NCBI RefSeq assembly: GCF_021155765.1
Contig: NC_060106.1
Coordinates: 17,572,031 to 17,636,030 of the forward strand
Direction of reading: 5' to 3'
Length of the DNA stretch: 64,000 nucleotides
From: Diprion similis
Taxonomy: Eukaryota; Arthropoda; Insecta; Hymenoptera; Diprionidae
The notes below the pieces were generated by a model that was given only the letters and a program-made list of their open reading frames with translations, was not told the DNA's origin and searched no databases. Shown in pieces: positions 59,501 through 64,000 of the stretch. The stretch's first letter is position 1; the number at the start of each line of letters is the position of its first letter. Made by a program: the position numbers and the translations under genes.

Positions 59501-61695
59501 TCTTACTATGCTGTCAACTTTGCCAAATGGTTCTGAACTGATGGATCAGAATTTCGATACTACCAATAAAAATAAATTCCTTCAGATTCAAACCAAGACT
59601 AAGTTAGAAATTAACACAAATAACTTAGATAGAAAACATTCCAAAGGTAGTAGGCATGAATCAATGCAAAGAAAATATTCCAACTTTCCTCCAAATGAAC
59701 TGCAAAGAAATGACAGCATTACACAAGTGAAAGAATCGTTAATTTCGAAACACAGTTCGATAGATAATAAAGGGAGCATTGAACTAGCCGAAGACGATAT
59801 GACCATATCGCTAAAAAATTCAAAGTACTTGATGAAAAAGAAATCTTTTTCAGATACACATAAAAAGATACCTGAACTTATGAATTCCAAAGATAATAAA
59901 TGTAGATCTAAGATGTTGAAGCATGACCTTGATGCAAAATATGTTGGAAAATCCAAAATTGGCCTGGAAAATATTACATTACAAGAATCCAGCACAGATT
60001 TTATTCAGTGTAAAGAAAAATTGAACACATCTAAACCTAAGTACAAATCATTGAAAATCTTGTTGGACCAAAATGTAAAATCAGTAAAGGACAAAACAAA
60101 ATTTAAATTTTATAAGATACCAAAACTTACAAAACCGACTCATCGTGAAAGCCAAAGATTGACCGAAGAAGTTGAGGAGTCACAGAGAAAAGAAGCAAGA
60201 ATGCCAATTTTAGAACCTCAAGTTGATATAAACATGGATCTTGATATAGCAACCTTCAACTTTGGCCGAGAGATGTCAAGATCGCCACCTGTCATAACAA
60301 TTCAGGAAAGTCTAACTCATAATGAAACAGCAACTTCAAGTTCCAGGGATGATTCACGTCAGGTATCCTCAAATAAGGAAAAGGAAGTCTTGTCAAAACA
60401 AGGAATAATGTTTGCCGACCTGGAGACACCGGAGGCCATGTTAACGCTTGGTAAAGGAACAACTGTTGCTGACATTGTAAATGACATGGCGTATCACGAA
60501 AAAGTGAGTAAATATCATTATTGCAAAAATATACCTTGAACGGTTAGCTTAAAATAGGTATAATTACCATCTTCTTTATTACAACTTTTTTTGTTGTAAA
60601 TTTCATTAATAATTGTTGAAAACGATGAAATCTACGATTACTTGGATCTGGAAAACAGTTGAATTTAATTCATATTCTCTTTCAACAATCATACACCACT
60701 ATCCCATTTGTGTTGTTATGTTTTAGGCGATAATTAAGCATAAACGTTACTGTACACTATGCGAAAGGTGGTTTCCAACTGTTACAAGATATAGAAGACA
60801 TTTAAGTGGATATCAGCATCGCCACACAGAATTAACTCAGAGAAGAACGATACACGCGCTGTTTACCCTCTTCACTGGCAAACTATGTCCTAGATTACAA
60901 CCACCTGGCGTTGTAAGGATTGATTGCGGACCAGGAGAATTAACGCCACTACAAATAGCCGTACAGGTAACTTTCAGTCATTAAAATTATTAACTTTCAT
61001 GTACTTCTTGCGAAGCATAACAATATGATTATATATTTACTTAACTCCAGCGGAATATGTATTTCACATAGTTGTGGCCTGTTCACAATTGTGTTCCACA
61101 AATTCAGTTGAAAAACATTCGCTGACCCACCAGCTATAGAAAACAGGAAATTCCCATACCAATGGGATATCAATTCTTGCTATAATAGAAAAAAATATAT
61201 CCGAGCTCTGACATATTGATTTGAGAATGCATGCAAAATTTATGAATACTTGGTGCGGCATTTGTGTCAGTATTCTGTACTTTATTGATCATTCTCCCTT
61301 GTGTGGTATGTATGTGGTATGATATTATTTGTGTCAGTTGATGTTTGTAAATAATCGGCTCTATGAATATTGATTATTTCGCCCTCATTATCATTGCCGG
61401 CCATCATACTGTGTAAAAATTGTTATTAACAATAACAATGAAAAGTTCATTATCATGAAACGGCAGGACATTAAAATAGTAGGCATGTTTTGTTTGCAAA
61501 ATAAACTCTCTCCTCCATAACTAAAAGGAGTGAATTTCTTTTAGCTTAACTGAATATGTGTGTTCATAGCATAGAATGGTAAAGTGAATGATTCATAAAG
61601 CAATCAATAAGACTGACTTTACTTTTCAGGGAGTAACAAAGGAATCCAGTAAAATGGATAATAATATTGAACAGCCAACAAGTGATGATAAGTGA
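47463..61695 (+). CDS. Giant disordered nuclear-type protein with C-terminal matrin/U1-like zinc finger
   Basis: Exon 1 of the coding part, 47463-60503, is a single uninterrupted 13,041-nt frame. It joins in phase to 60727-60966 and 61630-61695, giving about 4,448 aa. The protein is Ser/Asn/Glu/Lys/Asp-rich with no membrane segment. The N-terminus (1-~400) is Pro/Gln/Tyr/Asn-rich. Residues ~604-620 hold LDVRQFLANWDESEDED. VIDLT (950-954) is a SUMO-interaction-type motif, followed by IKMEP (976-980), a SUMO-acceptor-type site. Internal repeats occur at ~2476-2521 and ~2527-2640, and IPKhhIK motifs at ~2907-3260. The second exon carries C-x2-C-x12-H-x5-H (C4356, C4359, H4372, H4378), a spacing used by matrin/U1-type RNA- or DNA-binding fingers, then RLQPPGVVRIDCGPGELTP. 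I do not recognise the family; a chromatin or RNA-linked role is inference. A strong GTGAGT overlaps the last codons (61692), so more exons may exist. Confidence 0.8.
54888..55025 (+). repeat. 69-bp tandem duplication in the giant exon
   Basis: Two 69-nt copies in tandem, differing at about 6 positions by eye, encode NDQYLSEIPNSKLSKDLN... and NDQYLSEIPNRKLSEDLN... (23 residues each). The frame is preserved. Confidence 0.9.
55041..55385 (+). repeat. Degenerate ~144-bp (48-aa) tandem repeats
   Basis: Starts at about 55044, 55188 and 55332. Each unit begins N-x-x-N-hydrophobic-L-Y/C-D (NKTNMLYDHVDE, NEANVLYDQVDE, NKENMLCDRNDD). The first two units go on to a D-I/V-P-h-T/E-K-S/T-L-h-D block before the next. 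The third unit is truncated. Confidence 0.7.
56181..57242 (+). repeat. Dispersed IPKhhIK motif cluster
   Basis: Seven related heptads within ~1.06 kb: IPKLVIK, IPKILIR, IPKMKIK, IPKMKIK, IPRMCIY, IPKLKIK and IPKVIIK. Most are followed by basic or Ser/Thr residues. Spacing is irregular, so these look like repeated short linear motifs rather than a folded domain. Confidence 0.75.
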
Positions 61696-64000
61696 GTTCA
61701 ATGGCATTAGTTTAATCACCGGGGCATTAATAGAAGTTAATAATAATAAATGCGCAGTTTCCTAATATGATCGGTACTAGTTTTAAGCATCCTGCGTTTT
61801 AATGGTAAACTTTTGACTGGTTTGAATTGAATTCCGTAGAATATTAGTCATCATTTCATATTTAGTTTATTAGCCAAAGATATTAGCAAAGCATACATTT
61901 ATATTTTAATTGTGGCAACATAGTCTCTAGTTGTATAAATGATTTTACATTTGAACCATCCTATATTAATATACAATTAATCAATCAGGTTTTATTTATA
62001 TCATGCAGGTATAAAATATCTGCAGATTATGTACATCATAAAGAATATATTTATACATATATTTTGTTCAAATTTCTTCTGAAACAGTTTCACGTAAAGT
62101 AATGAAGTATATGCTTTTGTATCATAAATTTGATATAGCTCTATGCATAAATAATGTGTACAATTTTGTACTACCGAAATATTTCAGTGCAAAAGATGTA
62201 GTCATCAGAAAAAAATAGTTCAAGGGTAATTTTAGTATGTATAAACGCTCAATTCTTCGCGTCAAGTAGTTCGTATTTGATACATCATCCTTAGCTATGA
62301 ATAAAATTTATAGAAATTAATATCATAGCGATCAGTGGCCTACGTTTGTTTAATTCTGAACTATACCGCCGATATGTCGATGATTGAAGCTAAAAAGAAA
62401 ACATATATTTATCAATTGCATGTGATCTCACCTACATATATACATATATAAATATATATATATTTAAATATGTTTATAAATATATATATATATGCATAAA
62501 TAAATATATATGTATATATTTACAATCATTAAATCTAGAACAGAATAGAAAATGAAATAAAATTCACAAAATAAGACTATAATATAAGTAAAATTAAGTA
62601 ATATCGGAGAAGACATTAGTTCCTGGCTTAAAAAAATAGAATAATGCTATAAAATTATGGTGTTAAGGTCTTACAGGGTTTATACTTGTTTTCTTTCTTA
62701 TTCGATATCAATTTATTTATATTTATTTCCTTTTAACACATAATGATGGCTCATCGATAAAAATATGAAAATGCAAATTTATAGACTATAAAATTTGCTG
62801 AATCTTATTTCAATACTTGGGTATATTAACACAGCACGCGAAAATCAGTGTCAGAAAATATACAAATTTCATCTGTTTCTACGGGTAATTAGATGAAAAT
62901 CCATTGGATTATTTGCAATTGGTTTTAAAAAAGTGGTGAAACGTTTTATCACTCAACCTAGATAGGTAATTTTGCAATACCGATTAGATTTTACCAATGG
63001 ATGTGGAAATGACTGGCATGATGATTTTTTAAATAACTTCATTAGGTTCTAATATTTTTTTTTGCTTATTTATTTTAACACACAAGTAGATTTGTCATCT
63101 TCAGTTCGCTGAGAAAAAAATCTTGATGTACTACTTGCACTTTAGTTCAAACAAACAATTTCTTAACTTACACGGTTTGACTCGCACGAGTGCCTTAAAT
63201 ACACCTAACAGTATTCGTCGTCATATTATATATGATATGTGTATGTATATACCGTCATATATATATGTATATATATCTATATCGCGTTGTGTGTTCTATG
63301 TGCCTAAAATTCGAAAAAATGATATATGAATTGATAAAACAGTATACATACACTATATACACAAAAATAATAATGGGGAAAATAGTGGACTAAAAAAATG
63401 GAGTGATCCTATATTGATTTGTATATTTCTGAACAATTTGTTACGTTTAGCATGCGTCAAATAAATATCAATTGTTCGTACTCTTGTGTACATCGGATAA
63501 GGAGGGGAAAGAAATGATTCGAGATCATAATATACTTAGATTAAACATTATCAAGTTATATGAGACTATTATATTATTTAAGAAAAATATTTATATATGT
63601 ATACACACATGTATGTATGTGTACTTTATATATATATATATACGACACTTGTGTTATATTTTGAGGCTTACATTCTATATGTAAGTGTTGTACAACTAGA
63701 CAGTGCATTTTAATAATGTCAAAATTGTGTCGCGCGTTAGCAACGATACGGATATGTTTACAGATTTAGAGTACCTTAAAGAATTCCGTAGGCATTTTAT
63801 CATATAAAATTGAATAGCTATGGAATTGTGCTGTTCTGTTACAAAACATAAGATTTACTCTGATTAGTTCAAGTTATAAGTGCCTACACATATAAAATTG
63901 TACATATAAAAATTGCCCAGGGTCAGTGTAACTTATCTCTATAAAATATTTAATCAAATATTTCCATCAGAATCATTTTTTAACATTTTACCGAGGTGTT
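61696..64000. other. 3' flank of the giant gene, no further gene seen
   Basis: Very AT-rich. It is probably 3' UTR, or intron if the GTGAGT at 61692 is a real donor. TA-rich low-complexity tracts occur at about 62440-62520 and 63230-63280, and 63596-63645 holds (TATG/TA)n. No frame with protein character is present. Confidence 0.45.
62440..62520. repeat. TA-rich low-complexity tract
   Basis: Interrupted ATATAT/AAATATAT runs about 80 bp long. Confidence 0.85.

Noticed and set aside
1-64000. tRNA, rRNA, CRISPR arrays or autonomous transposons
   Set aside because: I looked for tRNA T-loop/acceptor patterns, rRNA-like conserved cores, spaced direct repeats and transposase/RT motifs and saw none; a covariance-model or RepeatMasker run would be needed to exclude weak cases.

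Overview
This window is eukaryotic nuclear DNA, most probably from an insect and plausibly a hymenopteran. It is AT-rich, with GT-AG introns from under 100 bp to over 4 kb, TA microsatellites, and protein-coding genes whose reconstructed products match animal families. The species assignment is an inference from gene content and style; no marker here fixes it. I joined exons by hand using GT/AG boundaries and reading-frame continuity.

Layout: 2321-5570 (-) sorting nexin 1/2 (7 exons, 513 aa). 6113-6970 (-) mitochondrial NUDT8-like Nudix hydrolase. 8331-8901 (-) small secreted Kazal inhibitor (85 aa), with a possible ATG-less coding exon just upstream at 8955-9162 (-). About 9.2-17.2 kb is a long stretch without a supportable gene. 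17862-20958 (+) is an unrecognised conserved-looking protein with an arylamine-N-acetyltransferase-like Cys/His/Asp arrangement. It lies behind a TATA+Inr promoter, and its 5' coding structure is puzzling. 23082-29490 (-) is myeloid leukemia factor (Mlf, 316 aa). It is head-to-head with 30076-30891 (+), mitochondrial ribosomal protein L13 (178 aa). That gene converges on 31331-34641 (-), leukotriene A4 hydrolase/aminopeptidase (646 aa with an N-terminal extension). 36678-39572 (-) is eIF3 subunit j (237 aa), head-to-head with 40575-42827 (+), microspherule protein 1 (MCRS1/Rcd5, 472 aa, FHA domain). A 588-bp foldback (inverted-repeat) element at 43413-44000 lies directly upstream of the likely first exon of a giant gene. 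That gene has a 13-kb coding exon at 47463-60503, followed by a zinc-finger exon and a short last exon (about 4,448 aa in total).

Most genes are housekeeping: endosomal sorting, CoA/nucleotide clean-up, mitochondrial and cytoplasmic translation, peptide/lipid hydrolysis and chromatin regulation. They form no operon-like pathway. The relationships that matter are shared promoter intervals (Mlf/mRpL13, eIF3j/MCRS1) and close convergent 3' ends (mRpL13/LTA4H).

The least explained material is the giant low-complexity nuclear-type protein, the start/stop paradox of the 17.9-21 kb gene, the foldback element, an inverted repeat inside a MCRS1 intron, and alternative 3' exon choices in eIF3j and Mlf. 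I found no rRNA, tRNA, CRISPR array or autonomous transposon.
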